The notes: a model not told the origin generated them from the letters alone. A stretch of DNA of 64,000 nucleotides from Piliocolobus tephrosceles (GCF_002776525.5 NC_045438.1:149336095-149400094); one strand, 5' to 3'; positions 33,859 to 46,095 are shown, counted from the stretch's first letter. Program-made: numbers and translations.

Positions 33859-36540
33859 TGGTAGAAATGATGTTAGCAAGATGGTGGAACAGGAATTCTT
33901 CAGCTGAACTACTCCCCCAAATCCAGCCCACACCCCTGCCACACACACACACACACCCACACACAGAAATCCAACTAACAAATATCCTCAGGCAAAAATA
34001 CCTTTACACACACCCACACACAGAAATCCAACTAACAAATATCCTCAGGCAAAAATACCTTTGTGAATATCCCAAAACTCAGGAGTGAGGCTGAGATATC
34101 CCCTGGGAAACTAGACCTGAAAAATGCTGCATTCAAAGGATAAGAAGAATGATTCTCTTTGACGATGTTACCCTTCCCATAACCCAGTACAGCACTACAC
34201 ACAGAGGATGCGACAACATCCATGGTTTTTACAGTGGAAGAAGTGTGGACATTCAGCTCACCACCATTCTGTGACCTTTTGCAAGGGGCTTATTTCTGTC
34301 TTGCCCTATAGGAAACATTGACATTACCAGGAGGAATAGATCACCTGGATCAATTAGAAACAAAAAGCAAGGGTGGGGCTCACAGCAACCAAAGTACAGA
34401 TCTTGGCTGTTGGTCTGCATTCTAGACGACAGAGGCACCACAATGTAGAGACTTGCTCACAGAATCATGTGCCAGAAAGCATGTTCCATAGATTTTCCAG
34501 ACTTGAGTCCCTAATCAACTTCCTCACACAGCCCTGGTGCTTTTGTTAAGCCATATCCAGGCTGGAAGGCAATAGCAATAGCAGGTCAGCGGTTATTCAT
34601 GGAGGGAACATCCAGTCCCACACGTTCACGGCTGTTGAGGGGCAACTCTACATATCCTTGGTGCTCTGCTTAAGCCCAGTTTATCCTGAGAGGCAAGCCC
34701 AAGTCCATGCATATGTGTGGAACATAACCTCTGGCCCTACCCACTCAGTGTGGGCCAAACAGCAAGCCCAGAGATATTACCCAGCCTCAGTGCCCTGCAC
34801 ACAGCATTTCCCAACTTCATATTCCACACAATATTGCCCAGCCATGGAAGACATTATTCATCCCTGCCCAATCAGAAATATTTACAGGACCTAGTCAGCA
34901 GCTCTGTCTGATGGCATAATCCAGCCAGTGGTATCGCCGGAACATGGACCACAGCCAACACTACCACTTGACCTCAGAGCACAAGAAGTAACCCAGCCCA
35001 ACTAGAGAACTTAACACCAAGGTCTGCCTGTGCAGGGTTGCTACCAGTTAGCACATCCAAAATCCCAGGCTACATTAAAGAGTAAAGGTCTGTAAATTCA
35101 AAGAACACCTGCAAGTGATGAAAGAGGTGGCAATCTTCTCAAATGTGGAAGCATTATGTAAGGACATAAGGATTGTGAAAAATCAAGGAAATATGACACA
35201 ATCAAAAGAAATAAATAAAGTTCTAATAATCAACTCTATAAAAAATGGAGATCTATGAAAAGGCTAACAACGAATTCAAAATAATCATACTAAGGAAGTT
35301 CAGGGAAATCCAAGAAAATATGGACAAAAATTGAATAAAATATAGAAAGCAACTTATGAACAAAACAGTAAGTTTGACAAAGAAACAAAACAATAAAAAA
35401 TTTGAAATCCTAGAGATAATACAATAACTGAGCTGAAAAATTCAACAGAAAATTTAAACAGGAGACATGATTAAGAAGAAGGAAGAATCAATGAGCTCTA
35501 AAATACATTTGAAATTATTCAATCATAGAGGCAAAAACAAAAAAAAGAGACTAAGTAAAGAAGACAAATGGGAATTATGGAACACCATCATGTGAATTAA
35601 CCTTCATAATAGCAATTCCTGAGGAAGATGAGAAAGAGAGAGTCCTAAAAAACAGATTGAAGAAAATAATGGCTATCAATTTTGCAAATCTTGGGAAAGA
35701 TGACACCCCTTGGTTACAGAAAACTCAGAGATTACCAATCAAATCTAATCCAAAGAGAAGTTTATGAAGACATGTCATATTAAATTATCAAAAATTAGGC
35801 AAAGAATGAATACTGAGCAGCAGGAGATACAAGACATACCACATTCAAGAGAGTTCCAACATGGCTGTCAGCAGACTTCTCAGCAAAAACTCTGCAGTCC
35901 AGGAGAGAGTAGGATGACATATTCAACATGCTAAAGCTGAAAAAAAAAAAATTGTCAATCAGAAATGAGGGGAAAAAAACTTTCTCAGAGAAACAAAAGC
36001 TAAGGTAGTGTATCATCTCTAGGACTCCATTATGGAAATTGCTAAAGGAAGTTATTTAAGCTGAAGTGAAAGTCTGCTAATTAATAACATAAAAACATAT
36101 GAACGTAAAATTCTCAATGATATAAGTAATACATAGTCATATGTAGAATCTCTTGTACTGTGAGAGTGGTGTGTAAAGCAATTCTATCCCTACTAGAAGG
36201 GCTCAAAGACAAAACTATTTTAAAAATGATAACTGCAATAAATTCTTAAAATATAAAAATTACAAAAAAAAATAAATTTTGATAGCAAAGTCACAAATGG
36301 TGGGAGGGAGAAAAGGACAGTGTAGAGATTTTGTACATTATTAAAATGAAGTTTTTATCAGCTTAAGTAGCCTGTTATAAGGATAAGATATTTATTGTAA
36401 GCCTCATTATAACCACAAACCAAAAGCCTAAGGCAATTTCGTAAAATACATAAAGACAGGATTCAAGGCATACTGCCACAGAAAATCATCACACCACAAA
36501 GGAAGAAAGCAACAGAGGAAGAAACAAAGAAAAGAGCTCA
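33859..36540 (+). mobile_element. Nested old L1, 5'UTR and ORF1 region
   Basis: It starts with an 'agcaagatggtggaacaggaa' word near 33870, typical of L1 5' ends. A GC-richer 5'UTR runs to about 35100, then an A-rich degenerate ORF1 and inter-ORF region. It lies opposite to the host L1. Related words GAAAGTGGAGTATT (33845) and GAAAGTAGAATACT (42627) bracket the whole nested element as a possible degenerate target-site duplication. No open ORF1 remains. Confidence 0.75.
33949..34062. repeat. 57-bp perfect tandem duplication
   Basis: 33949-34005 and 34006-34062 are identical by eye. Each unit starts with an (AC)n/CCC stretch and contains AGAAATCCAACTAACAAAT. It lies inside the 5'UTR of the nested L1. 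The perfect identity suggests recent expansion. Confidence 0.92.
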
Positions 36541-36812
36541 GCTGGGTGCAGTGGCTCATGCCTGTAATTCCAGCACTTTGGGAGGCTGAGGCGGGCAGAT
36601 CACTTGAGCCCAGGAGTTTGACACCAACCTGAGCAACACGGCAAAACCCCATTTCTACCAAAAATACAAAAATTAGCCAGGCGTGGTGGTGCACGCCTGT
36701 AATCCCAGGTACTCGAGAGGCTAAGGCAGGAGGATTGCTTGATCCTGGAGTTAGAGGTTGCAGTGAGCTGAGATCACACCAGTAGACTCCAGCCTGGATG
36801 ACACAGAGACCT
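36541..36812 (+). mobile_element. Alu SINE (S-type) with GGAA tail
   Basis: A full two-arm Alu on plus ('gctgggtgcagtggctcat' start; 'actccagcctggatgacaca' end) inserted into the plus-strand L1. Its A-tail has become the GGAA microsatellite that follows. Confidence 0.95.
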
Positions 36813-37130
36813 TGAAGGGGGAAGGGGGAAGGGGGAAGGTGAAAGGGGGAAGGGGAAGGAAGGATGGAAGGAAGGAAGGAAGGAAGGAAGGAAGGAAGGA
36901 AGGAAGGAAGGAAGGAAGGAAGGAAAAAGGAAGGAAGGAAGGAAAGAAAGGAAGGAAGGAAGGAAGGAAGGAAGGAAGGAAGGAAGGAAGGAAGGAAGGA
37001 AGGAAGGGAAGAGAGGAGAGGAGAGGAGAGAGAAGCAAGGGAAAGGAAGGGAAATGAAGAGAAAGGAAAGGAAAGGAAAAAGGAAGAAAGGAAGGAAGGA
37101 AGGAAAGAAGGAAGGAAGGAAGGAAAAGAA
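36813..37130. repeat. (GGAA)n microsatellite
   Basis: It opens with GGGGGAA units and then has uninterrupted GGAA runs of about 15 units (36866-36925), 4 units (36929-36944) and 14 units (36950-37005). A GAGAG-rich break and further GGAA clusters up to about 37125 follow. The long Lys/Gly/Arg/Glu and Phe/Leu/Pro/Ser frames over it are repeat artefacts. Confidence 0.97.
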
Positions 37131-38651
37131 ACTACAAAACAATCAGAAGCATATTACAAAATGGCAGTAGCAAGTCCTCACCTTTAATAATTACTTTATA
37201 TTTAAATGGGTTAAATTATCTAATAAAAATACAGATTGGCTGAATGGAGTAAAAAACAAGATCTAATCATATGTTGCCTAAAAGAGACTCACTTTTCTAG
37301 TAAGTATACACAAAGATCGAAAGTAAAGGGATAGAAAAAGATATTCCATGCAAATAGAAACCATGAGAGAGCAAGGGTAGGAACACTTATATTAGACAAA
37401 ACTCACCTTAAGTCAAAATTTTAAAAACAGACAAAGAAGGTCACTAAATATGATAAAGGTAATAATTCACCAAGAGGACATAACAATTATAAGTATACAT
37501 GGACCCAACATCACAGCACCTAAATATATAAAGCTATTATTAAATAATCTGAAGAGAGAGATTACAATACTATAACAGTAGAAGGACCTCAAAATTCTAC
37601 TTTCAACAATGGAAAAATTATCTAGACAGGAAATCAATAAAAAAAATTAAACTTGCATGAATTTTACAACAAATGAACCAAACGATCATAAACAAACATT
37701 TTTATCCAACAACAGTAGAATACATATTCTTCTCAAATGGACATGAAACATTCTGCAGATTGATCATACACTACACTACACACACAAAAAAATCTTAACA
37801 AATTTAAAAGTTTTAAAATTATATCACAAATCTTTCTGGATCCCAAAAGGAATAACTCCCAAACTTATTTCCTGAGGCCAACCTCAGCCTGATGGCGAAG
37901 CCAGACAAGGTCATAAAAAGAAACAAAAATCACAAGCAAACATTCTTGATGAACATAAATACAAAAATCCTAAACAAAATAAAACATTAACAAGTTGAAG
38001 TCAACAACCTATAAAAGAATCATTCATCATGATCAAGTGGGATTTATTCCTGGGATGCTTGCATCCATATATAGTTCAATATATGTCCATATATGTGATA
38101 TACCACATTAACAAAATGAAAAACAAAAATTACAGAATTACATAATAAAAAATCTCAATAGATGCAGAAAAAGCATTTGACAAATTTTATCACCCTTTTA
38201 TGATAAAAATTCTCAATAGATTTAGTATAGAGGGAATGTACTTCAATACAATAAAGGACATAAATGGCAAAACCATTGTTATCATCATTTTCAATGAAAA
38301 TTTGAAAGCTTTTCCTATAAGATCAGCACCAAGCCAAGAATACCACTGTCACTGCTTCTCTTTAAAAGGGTACTTGAAGTCCTAGCCAGAGCAATTAGAA
38401 AAGAAAGCAAAAAAAGGTGTCCAAATAGAAAAGGAAGAAATGAAATTGCTTCTATTTGCTGACAACATGATTTTATATAGAGAAAATCTTACAGACTCCA
38501 CTAAAACACGTTAGCATTGATAAAAATACAATATAAGTTGCAGGATACCAAATAAACATATAAGAATCAGTAGTTTTTCTATATAATAAAAATGAGCTAT
38601 TTGAAAAGGAAATTAAGGAAAAAAATCTAATTTACAAAAGAAACAAAAATT
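37131..38651 (+). mobile_element. Nested old L1, ORF2 endonuclease and RT region
   Basis: L1 sense order resumes after the Alu: endonuclease-region words 'cctaaaagagactcacttttc' (37277) and 'aaaagatattccatgcaaat' (37336), then 'ggatttattcctgggatgc' (38039), then the RT-region 'tttgctgacaacatgatttta' (38454). Many stops. It is interrupted at its end by the L1P that follows. Confidence 0.8.
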
Positions 38652-40269
38652 ATTTTATTTTATTTTATTTTTTTCAGTTCTGGGGTACATGTGTACAGGA
38701 TGTGCAGGTTTGTTACACAGATAAACGTGTACCATGGTGGTTTGCTGCACCTATCAACCCATCACCTAGGTATTAAGTCCAGCATGCATTAGCTCTTTTC
38801 CCTAATGCTCTACCCCCTACCTTCCCCCAACAGGTCCCAGTGTGTGTTGTTCCCCTCCCTGTGTCCATGTATTCTCGTTGTTCAGTCCCCAATTATAAAT
38901 GAGAAGATGCAATGTTTGGTTCTCTGTTCCTGTGTTAGTTTGCTGAGGAAAATGGCTTCCAGCTTTATCCATTTTCCTGCAAAGGACATGATCCCATTTC
39001 TTTTTATGGCTGTGTAGTATTCCACAGTGTATATGTACCATATCTTCTTTATCCGGTCTATCATTGATAAACATTTGGGTTGACTTCATGTCTTTGCTAT
39101 TCTGGATATGCTGCAATGAATATATATCTTTATAATAGAATGATTTTTATTCCTTTGGGTATATACCCAGTAATGGAATTGCTGGGCCAAATGGTATTTC
39201 TGGTTCTCGATCTCTGAGGATTCGCCACATTGTCTTCCACAATGGTTGAACTAATTTACATTCCCACCATAGTGTAAAAGAGTTCCTATTTCTCCACAGC
39301 TTTATTAGCATCTATTATTTCTTGACTTTTTTTTTTTTTCTTTTCTAGATGGAGTCTCACTCTGTTGTCCAGTCTGGAGTACAGGGGCGGGATTTCAGCT
39401 CACTGAAACCTCCACCTCCTGGATTCAAGCAATTCTCTTGCCTCAGCCTCTCAAGTAGCTGGGACTAGAGACATGCACCAGCATGCCCAGCTAATTTTTG
39501 TGTTTTTAGTAGAGACAGGGTTTCACCATGTTGGCCAAGCTGGTTTCAAACTTCTGATCTCAGGCAATCCACCTGCCTTGGCCTCCCAAAGTACTGGGAT
39601 TACAAAGGTGAGCCACTTCACCTGGCTACTTCTTGACTTTTTAATAATCGCCATTCTGACTGGTGTGAGATGGTATCTCAGTGTGGTTTTGATTTGCATT
39701 TCTCTAATAATCAGTGATGTTGAGCTTTTCTTCATATGTTTTTTGACCACATAAATGTCTTCTTTTGAGAAGTGTCTGTTCATGTCCTTTGTCCATTTTT
39801 TAATGGGGTTGTTTTTTTCTTGTAAATTTGTGTAAGTATCTTGTAGATGCTGACTATTAGACCTTTGTCAGATGGATAGATGGCAAAAATTTTCTCCCAT
39901 TCTGTAGGTTGTCTGATCATTCTGATTATGGTTTATTTTGTTGTGCAGAAGCTCTTTAGTTTAATAAGACACCATTTTTTAATTTTTGCTTTTGTTGCAA
40001 TTGATTTTGGCAATTTAATCATAAAATCTTTGCCCATGAATATGTCCTGAATGGTATTGCCTAGATTTTCTTCTGGAGTTTTTATAGTTTTGGGTTTTAC
40101 ATTTAACTCTTTAATCTATCTTGAGATAATTTTTATATAAGGTATATAGAAAGGGTCCAGTTTCAATTTTCTGTGTATGGTTAGCCAGTTCTCCCAGCAC
40201 TGCTTATCAAATAGGGAATCCTTTCTCCATTGCTTATTTTTGTCAGATTTGTTGAAGATCAGAAGTAGC
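38652..40269 (-). mobile_element. L1P insertion with 10-bp target-site duplication
   Basis: A minus-strand primate L1, 5'-truncated, with poly(A) as the T-rich left end. AACAAAAATT occurs at 38642-38651 and 40270-40279, and the host L1 reads straight across. Minus-strand ORF2 C-terminal words (IWYIYTVEYYTAIKRNGIMS) are visible in short broken frames. It carries its own Alu. Confidence 0.92.
39331..39629 (-). mobile_element. AluS SINE inside L1P
   Basis: A full-length minus-strand Alu flanked by a perfect 12-base duplication TTCTTGACTTTT (39319-39330 and 39630-39641). It is the third nesting level here: Alu in L1P in L1 in L1. Confidence 0.96.
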
Positions 40270-41009
40270 AACAAAAATTTAAATACTTAGAAGTAAACAT
40301 AACCAAGGAGATAAAAGTCCTCTACACTGAAAACCATGAAAGAGCAATGACAGAAATTGAAATGAATATAAATAAAGATATCACATGATCAAGAATAGTA
40401 AGAATTTATATTACTAAAATGTCCATATTACCCCAAAAGATCCACAGATTCAATGCAATTTCCATCAAAATTCTCATATATTTTTCATAGAAATGGAAAA
40501 ATCAATTCCTAAATTTGTATAGGACCACAAATGATTCTGAATACACAAAACAATATTGAACAAAGAACAAAACAAAAAAGTAAAAACAAAGTTGGAGATA
40601 TCACACTCCCTGATTTTAGAACATATTATAAAGTGACTATAATCACAATAGCATGGCACTATCATAAAACAGACACATTACCCAATGAAACAAAGTAAGA
40701 GCCCAAAAATAAACCCATGCATCTATAGTCAATTGATTTTTGACAATGGTGTCAATAACACACAATGCAGAAAGCACAGTCTCCTCAATGGTGTTGAGAA
40801 AATTGCAAATCTACATGCAGAAGAATGAAATTGGATCCTTTTCTAGCACCTTATAAAAATCAACTCAAAATGAATTAAAGTCTTAAATATAAGATCTGAA
40901 ACTATAAAACCATTAGAAGAAAACATAACGGGAAAGTTCTAAGACAATGGTTTTGGAAATGAGTTTTTGGAAAGCACCCCCAAAGCACAAGCAACAAAAG
41001 CAAAAGACA

Positions 41010-41046
41010 AACACACACACACACACACACACACATACACACACAC
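41010..41046. repeat. (CA)n microsatellite
   Basis: About 17 CA units with one TA interruption, inside the L1 ORF2 fossil. Confidence 0.95.
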
Positions 41047-41364
41047 CTGGGACAGCATCAAACTAAAAAGCTTCTGAAGAGCAAAGGAAGCAATTAACAA
41101 TGTAAAGAGACAACAAACAGAATGGGAGAAAACATTTGCAAACCATACATCTGATAAGGCTTTAAAATTCAAGGAATTCAAAGAACTAAATAGCAAGAAA
41201 ACAAATAACCCTGTTTAAAAATGAGCAGGACCTGGACAGAAATTTCTCAAAAGAAGGCATATAAATGGCCAACAAGTACATGAAAAAGTGCTCAACATTA
41301 CTAATCCACAGAAAAATGCAAATTAAAACCATAAGATATGACGGTAATCATAATAAGACAAGAG

Positions 41365-41418
41365 GGTAATCTTGTCTTGTGCTAAATTTCAAGGGGACTG
41401 CTTCCAGCTTTTGCCCAT
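41365..41418. repeat. 54-bp segment copied from 44974-45027
   Basis: Identical by eye to 44974-45027 except A/G at 41385. It replaces part of the plus-strand L1 and has the sequence of the minus strand of L1P ORF2. See the finding. Confidence 0.9.
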
Positions 41419-41714
41419 ATCAAAAAAAGGAATGATAACTTTTGGTAAGGATGCAGAGAAAGTGGAATTCTTGTACAATGATGGTAGGAATGTAAAGTTG
41501 TTGCAGCCATTATAGAAAATGGTATGAAAGTCTCTCAAAAAACTAAAAATAGAACTAACTGTGGGCCAGTAATCTCACTTTTGAGTATATATTAAAGAAC
41601 TCTGAAGTCAATATGTCAAAGAGGTTTCTGCCTTCCCAGGGTTCTTGCAGCATTATTCACACTACCCAAGATATAGAACAAAACTACATGTCCATGGACA
41701 AATGAATAAAATGT

Positions 41715-41715
<1 letters not shown>

Positions 41716-41753
<38 letters not shown>
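41716..41753. repeat. (GT)n microsatellite
   Basis: About 19 uninterrupted GT units inside the L1 3' region. Confidence 0.97.
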
Positions 41754-41756
<3 letters not shown>

Positions 41757-41837
41757 CACATATACCTATGCTAAATGGTCATGGACACAAGAATGAAGAA
41801 AACCATCTTTACTCATTTGTCCATGGACATTTAGCTT

Positions 41838-42110
41838 CATAGTGTGTGTATATGTATATATACCTATGTATACATACACCTATATGTACATATATACATA
41901 TACATACACACACATATATACACATAGGTATATCTCGTGAGTGTATATATGTGTATATCTGTGCATATATACACACATGGATACATATACATATATGTAA
42001 ATGAGTATATGTGTAGATGTACACATATGGACACACATATATCCACACAAAGTATATACATATATACACATATGTACATATATACACATACCAGATATAC
42101 ATCTATATAT
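41838..42110. repeat. (TATACA/TATGTA)n low-complexity block
   Basis: About 270 bases of alternating purine-pyrimidine TA, CA and GT words. The many overlapping Tyr/Ile/Cys-rich frames here are shadows of it. Confidence 0.9.
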
Positions 42111-42626
42111 ATAAAAAATGGAATACTATTCAGCCTTTAAAAAAGAATGAAGTTCTGTCATTTAAAACAATATGGAGAAACTCAGAAGACAATAGTCTAA
42201 GTGAAATAAGCCAGCTGCAGAAAAATCAATACTGTATGATCTTACTTTTATGTGGAATCTAAAAAAGTTGAAATCACAGGAGTAGAAAGCAGAATGATGG
42301 TTACCATAGGCTGTGGATGGGGTGGGGTGGGAGGGAGGAAATGAGGAATTGCTGATCTAAGGGTATAGAGTTTCAGATAGAATAATTTTTGAGATCTATT
42401 GTATAGCAGTGACTATAGCACATAATAATTGATTGTACATTTCAAAATAACTAAGACAGTAAATTTCAAATGTTTCACCATAAAAATGATGGGTAAGCAA
42501 GGTGATGAATATGTGAACTAGCTTGATTTAAGCATTCCACATTGTATACATCTATCAAAAATTAATTACATTTTACCCCACAAAGTATACAATGATTTCT
42601 AAATCCAAATCATATTAATAATAACA

Positions 42627-43711
42627 GAAAGTAGAATACTAAAGTATCCTAGTATTATTTTATTATTGTCTATTTCTCCTTTCAGATCTGTTATATATTT
42701 TCACGCTTTATGTTTGATGCATATATACTTACAATTGTGGTAACCTCCTGATGAATTGACCACTTTATTATAAAATGACCTTTGTCCATTTTTACAGTTT
42801 TTGATTTAAATGTCTATTTTGTCTGATGTGAGTATGCCTGTCCCTGCTCTCTTTTGGTTTCCATTTGCATGGAATATCTTCTTCCATCTTTTCAATTTTG
42901 GTCTTTGTGTGTTCTTACCAGTCAAGTGAGTCGTTTATAGGCAGCTTATGGTTGGATTTTCTTTTTACATCCATTCATCCACTCTGTGTCTTTTAATTGG
43001 AGAACTTAATCTATTTAAATTTAAGAAAACTATGGATAGGTAAGAACTTACTATTGCCATTTTGATAATTGTTTTCTGGTTGTTTTCAAATCTTTTGTTT
43101 CCTTTTTCCTCTCTTGTTGTCTTCCTTTCATGATATTCTAGAGTGGTATACTTTAAATTTTTGTCCTTATTTTTTGTGTATCTAATGTATGTTTTTGCTT
43201 TCTGGTTGCTAGGAGGGTTACTAAAAATCTCATAGTGTATGTGATTATAACAGGCTATTTTAATTGGTAACATTAACTTTGAATTTGACTATATACCTAT
43301 CTTTACCAGTGAATTTTATACTTTTATATGTTTTCATGTTAATTAGCAGTTTTTCATTGGATCTTGAAGAATTCCCTTTATTATTTCTTGTAAGGCAGGC
43401 CTAATGGTGATAATCTCCCTTAGCTTTTGTTTGTCCAGGAAAGTCTTTTTCTTTCCTTCATGTTTGGAGGAAAACTTTGCCAGGTGAAGCATTGTATTCT
43501 AGGTTGACAGATTCTTTTTTTCAGTACTTTAAATTTGTCATCCTCTTCTCCCTGGCATGTAAGGTTTCTGTTGAGAAATATACTGATAGTCTTATGGAGG
43601 TTCCCTTGTGCATATAAGCCTCTATTCTCTTGCTGTTTTCATAATTTCATCTTTTACTTTGCATTTGATTATAATATATATTGTTAAAGTCTTCTTTGGA
43701 TTGAAACTGCT
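42627..43711 (-). mobile_element. Outer host L1 (segment 3, ORF2 5' end and upstream)
   Basis: The minus-strand host resumes after the nested L1: 'tatttctcctttcagatctg' (42671), 'cctgctctcttttggtttcc' (42843), 'tttgccaggtgaagcattgta' (43477) and 'tgttgagaaatatactgat' (43570). The order is colinear with segment 2. Confidence 0.75.
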
Positions 43712-44462
43712 CATTAGAGGAATGCAAGTCAAAACCACAATGAGATACCATTTCATGCCAATTAGAAGGGCAATGATTAAAAAGTCAGGAAACAACAGAT
43801 GCTGGAGAGGATGTGGAGAAATAGGAACACTTTTACCCTGTTGGTAGGAGTGTAAATTAGTTTAACCATTGTGGAAGACAGTGTGGCAATTCCTCAAGGA
43901 TCTAGAACCAGAAATGCCATTTGACCCAGCAATCCCATTACTGGATATATACCCAAAGGATTACAAATCATTCTACTATAAAGACACATGCACACATAGG
44001 TTTACTGTGGCACTATCCACAATAGCAAAGACTTGGAAACAACCCAAATGCCCATCAGTGATAGGCCAGATAAAGAAAATGTGGCACATACACACCATGG
44101 AACACTATGCAGCCATAAAAATGGATGAGTTCGTGTCCATTGCAAGGACACGGATGAAGCTGGAAACTATCATTCTCAGCAAACTAACACAGGAACAGAA
44201 AATACCACATGTTCTCACTCATAAGTGGGACTTGAACAATGAGAACCCATGGACTCAGGGAGGGGAGCATCACACACTGCAGTCTGTTGGGGGATGGGAG
44301 GGTTTGGGGAAGGCGAACATTAGTAGAAATACCTAATGTAGATAACGGGTTGATGGGTGTAGGAAACCACCATGGTATGTGCATACCTATGTAACAAACC
44401 CATATATTCTGCATGTGTATCCCAGAACTTAAAGCATAATTTAAAAAAAATGTTTTTAAAAA
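43712..44462 (+). mobile_element. L1P 3' end (ORF2 C-terminus, 3'UTR, poly(A))
   Basis: A primate L1 on plus, from about 300 codons before the end of ORF2 to a short A-rich tail near 44440. A 155-codon frame (43869-44336) preserves C-terminal ORF2 words such as PFDPAIPLLDIYPKDYKSFY and MWHIHTMEHYAAIKMDE. The fragment lacks the RT and endonuclease domains, so it is inactive. Confidence 0.92.
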
Positions 44463-45505
44463 GAAGTAGCACTGAATCTGTAAATTGTTTTGGACAGTAT
44501 GGCCATTTTAATAATATTGATTCTTCCTATCCATGAGCTTGGGATATTTTTCCATTTGTTTGTGTCTTCTTTGATTTTTTTGAGCAGTGTTTTATAATTC
44601 TCATTGTAGAGATCTTTCATCTCCCTGATTGGCTGTATTCCTAGGGTTTTTTTTTTGTGCGTGTATGTGTGTGGCAATTATGAATGGAATTGCCTTCCCG
44701 ATTTGGCTCTCAACTCGGCTGTTGCTGGTATATAGGAGTGTTAGTGAGTTTTGTACATTGATTTTGGATAATGAAACTTTCCTGCAGTTGTTTATCAGCT
44801 TAAGGAGCTTTTTGTCCTAGACTATGGGGCTTTCTAGATATAGAATCATGTCATTTGCAAAGGGGGATAGTTTGACTTCCTCTTTTCCTATTTGGATGCC
44901 CCTTATTTCCTTCTCTTTCCGATTGTTCTGGCCAGGACTTCCAATACTATGTTAAAGAGGAGTGGTGAGAGATGGTAATCTTGTCTTGTGCTAGATTTCA
45001 AGGGGACTGCTTCCAGCTTTTGCCCATTCAGTATAATGTTGGCTATGGGTTTGCCATAGATGGCTCTTATTATTTTGAGGTACATTCCTTCAATACCTAG
45101 TTTATTGAGAGTTTTTAACAAGAAGCGATGTTGAATTTTATCAAAAGCCTTTTCTACATCTATTGAGATAATCATGTGGTTTTTGTCTTTAGTTATGTTG
45201 ATGTGATGAATCACATTTGTTGAATTGTTCAACATACTCAAATCAATAAATGTGCATCCCGGGGATGAAGCCTATCTGTTTATGGTGGAGTAGCTCTTTG
45301 ATGTACTGCTGGATTCTGGATTTGGCTGTGTATCCATCTGCTCCTGGGCTTTTTTTTTTGTAAACTATTTATTACTGATTTAATTTTGGAGCTCATTATT
45401 GGTCTGTTTGGGAATCAATTTCTTCCTGGTTCAGTCTTGAGAGGGTGTATATGTCCAAGAATTTATCCATCTCACCTAGGTTTTCTAGTTTGTGTAAATA
45501 AATTT
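44463..45505 (-). mobile_element. L1P internal ORF2 fragment, 3' end missing
   Basis: Minus-strand primate L1 ORF2 sequence (RT region) directly abuts the poly(A) of the previous L1P. The minus frame at 45241-44903 (112 codons) reads L1 RT words such as KNHMIISIDVEKAFDKIQH. It has neither a 3'UTR nor a 5' end. Confidence 0.9.
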
Positions 45506-46095
45506 TCTACCCCTTTATATTTTTCTGTTGTTCCCTTTGGACTCTCATTAATGTGTATATTAGTTTGCTTTATGATGTCCCATAAATCAAGTATTTTTTT
45601 CACTAATTTTTATTCTTTTTGTTCTTCTGACTGGATAATTTGAAATGGATTATCTGTCTTCAAGTTTGCTTATTCTTTCTACTACTTCACTGTGCTGTTT
45701 CAATCTCCTTAATTTTTCAGTAGAGTCATTTTATTCTTCAGCTCTAGAATTTCTGCCCTTTTATGATTTATACCTCTCTTGAATTTCTAGTTCTGTTAAT
45801 ACATAATTTTCCTGATTTTATTAACTGTGTTTTTTTTTTTTTTTTTGGCATCTTGTAGCCCTGAGTTTTTAAAAGACAATTATTTTGACCTCTTTGTCAG
45901 GCAATTCATACCCACATTTTTTTGGAGTCAACCATTCAGCTATTTTGTTCCTTTCATGGTGTCATGTTGTTTTGATGTTTTTATGTTCCCAGAAGCTTTG
46001 TGTTACTGTCTTCCTTTCATGTTTCTTGAAGACTTTCATTGCTGCAGTTGAAGGAGCAATCACATCCTCCAGTCTAGCTAACTAGTTTATAAAAC

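Larger units (their letters stand above)
40270..42626 (+). mobile_element. Nested old L1, ORF2 end and 3'UTR
   Basis: The plus-strand L1 continues: 'aagtcctctacactgaaaac' (40315), 'attcaatgcaatttccatca' (40448), 'ggatgcagagaaagtggaat' (41449), and a 3'UTR with 'gtgaaataagccagctgcag' (42200). It ends near 42600. It contains CA/GT expansions and a foreign 54-bp piece at 41365-41418. Confidence 0.85.

Noticed and set aside
36751..37187. Long overlapping frames on both strands (up to 122 codons) rich in Lys/Gly/Arg/Glu or Phe/Leu/Pro/Ser
   Set aside because: They are direct translations of the GGAA microsatellite and Alu tail, with no coding signal.
41809..42262. Several overlapping Tyr/Ile/Cys-rich frames
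   Set aside because: They arise from the alternating TA/CA/GT block. Their presence in many frames at once is typical of low complexity.
43869..44336. 155-codon open frame as a gene
   Set aside because: It is the C-terminal part of L1 ORF2 with a chance start codon, running past a lost ORF2 stop into the 3'UTR.
43712..45505. Twin-priming (5' inversion) as the cause of the L1P pair
   Set aside because: The inverted part lies on the poly(A) side, which is the wrong side for that mechanism.
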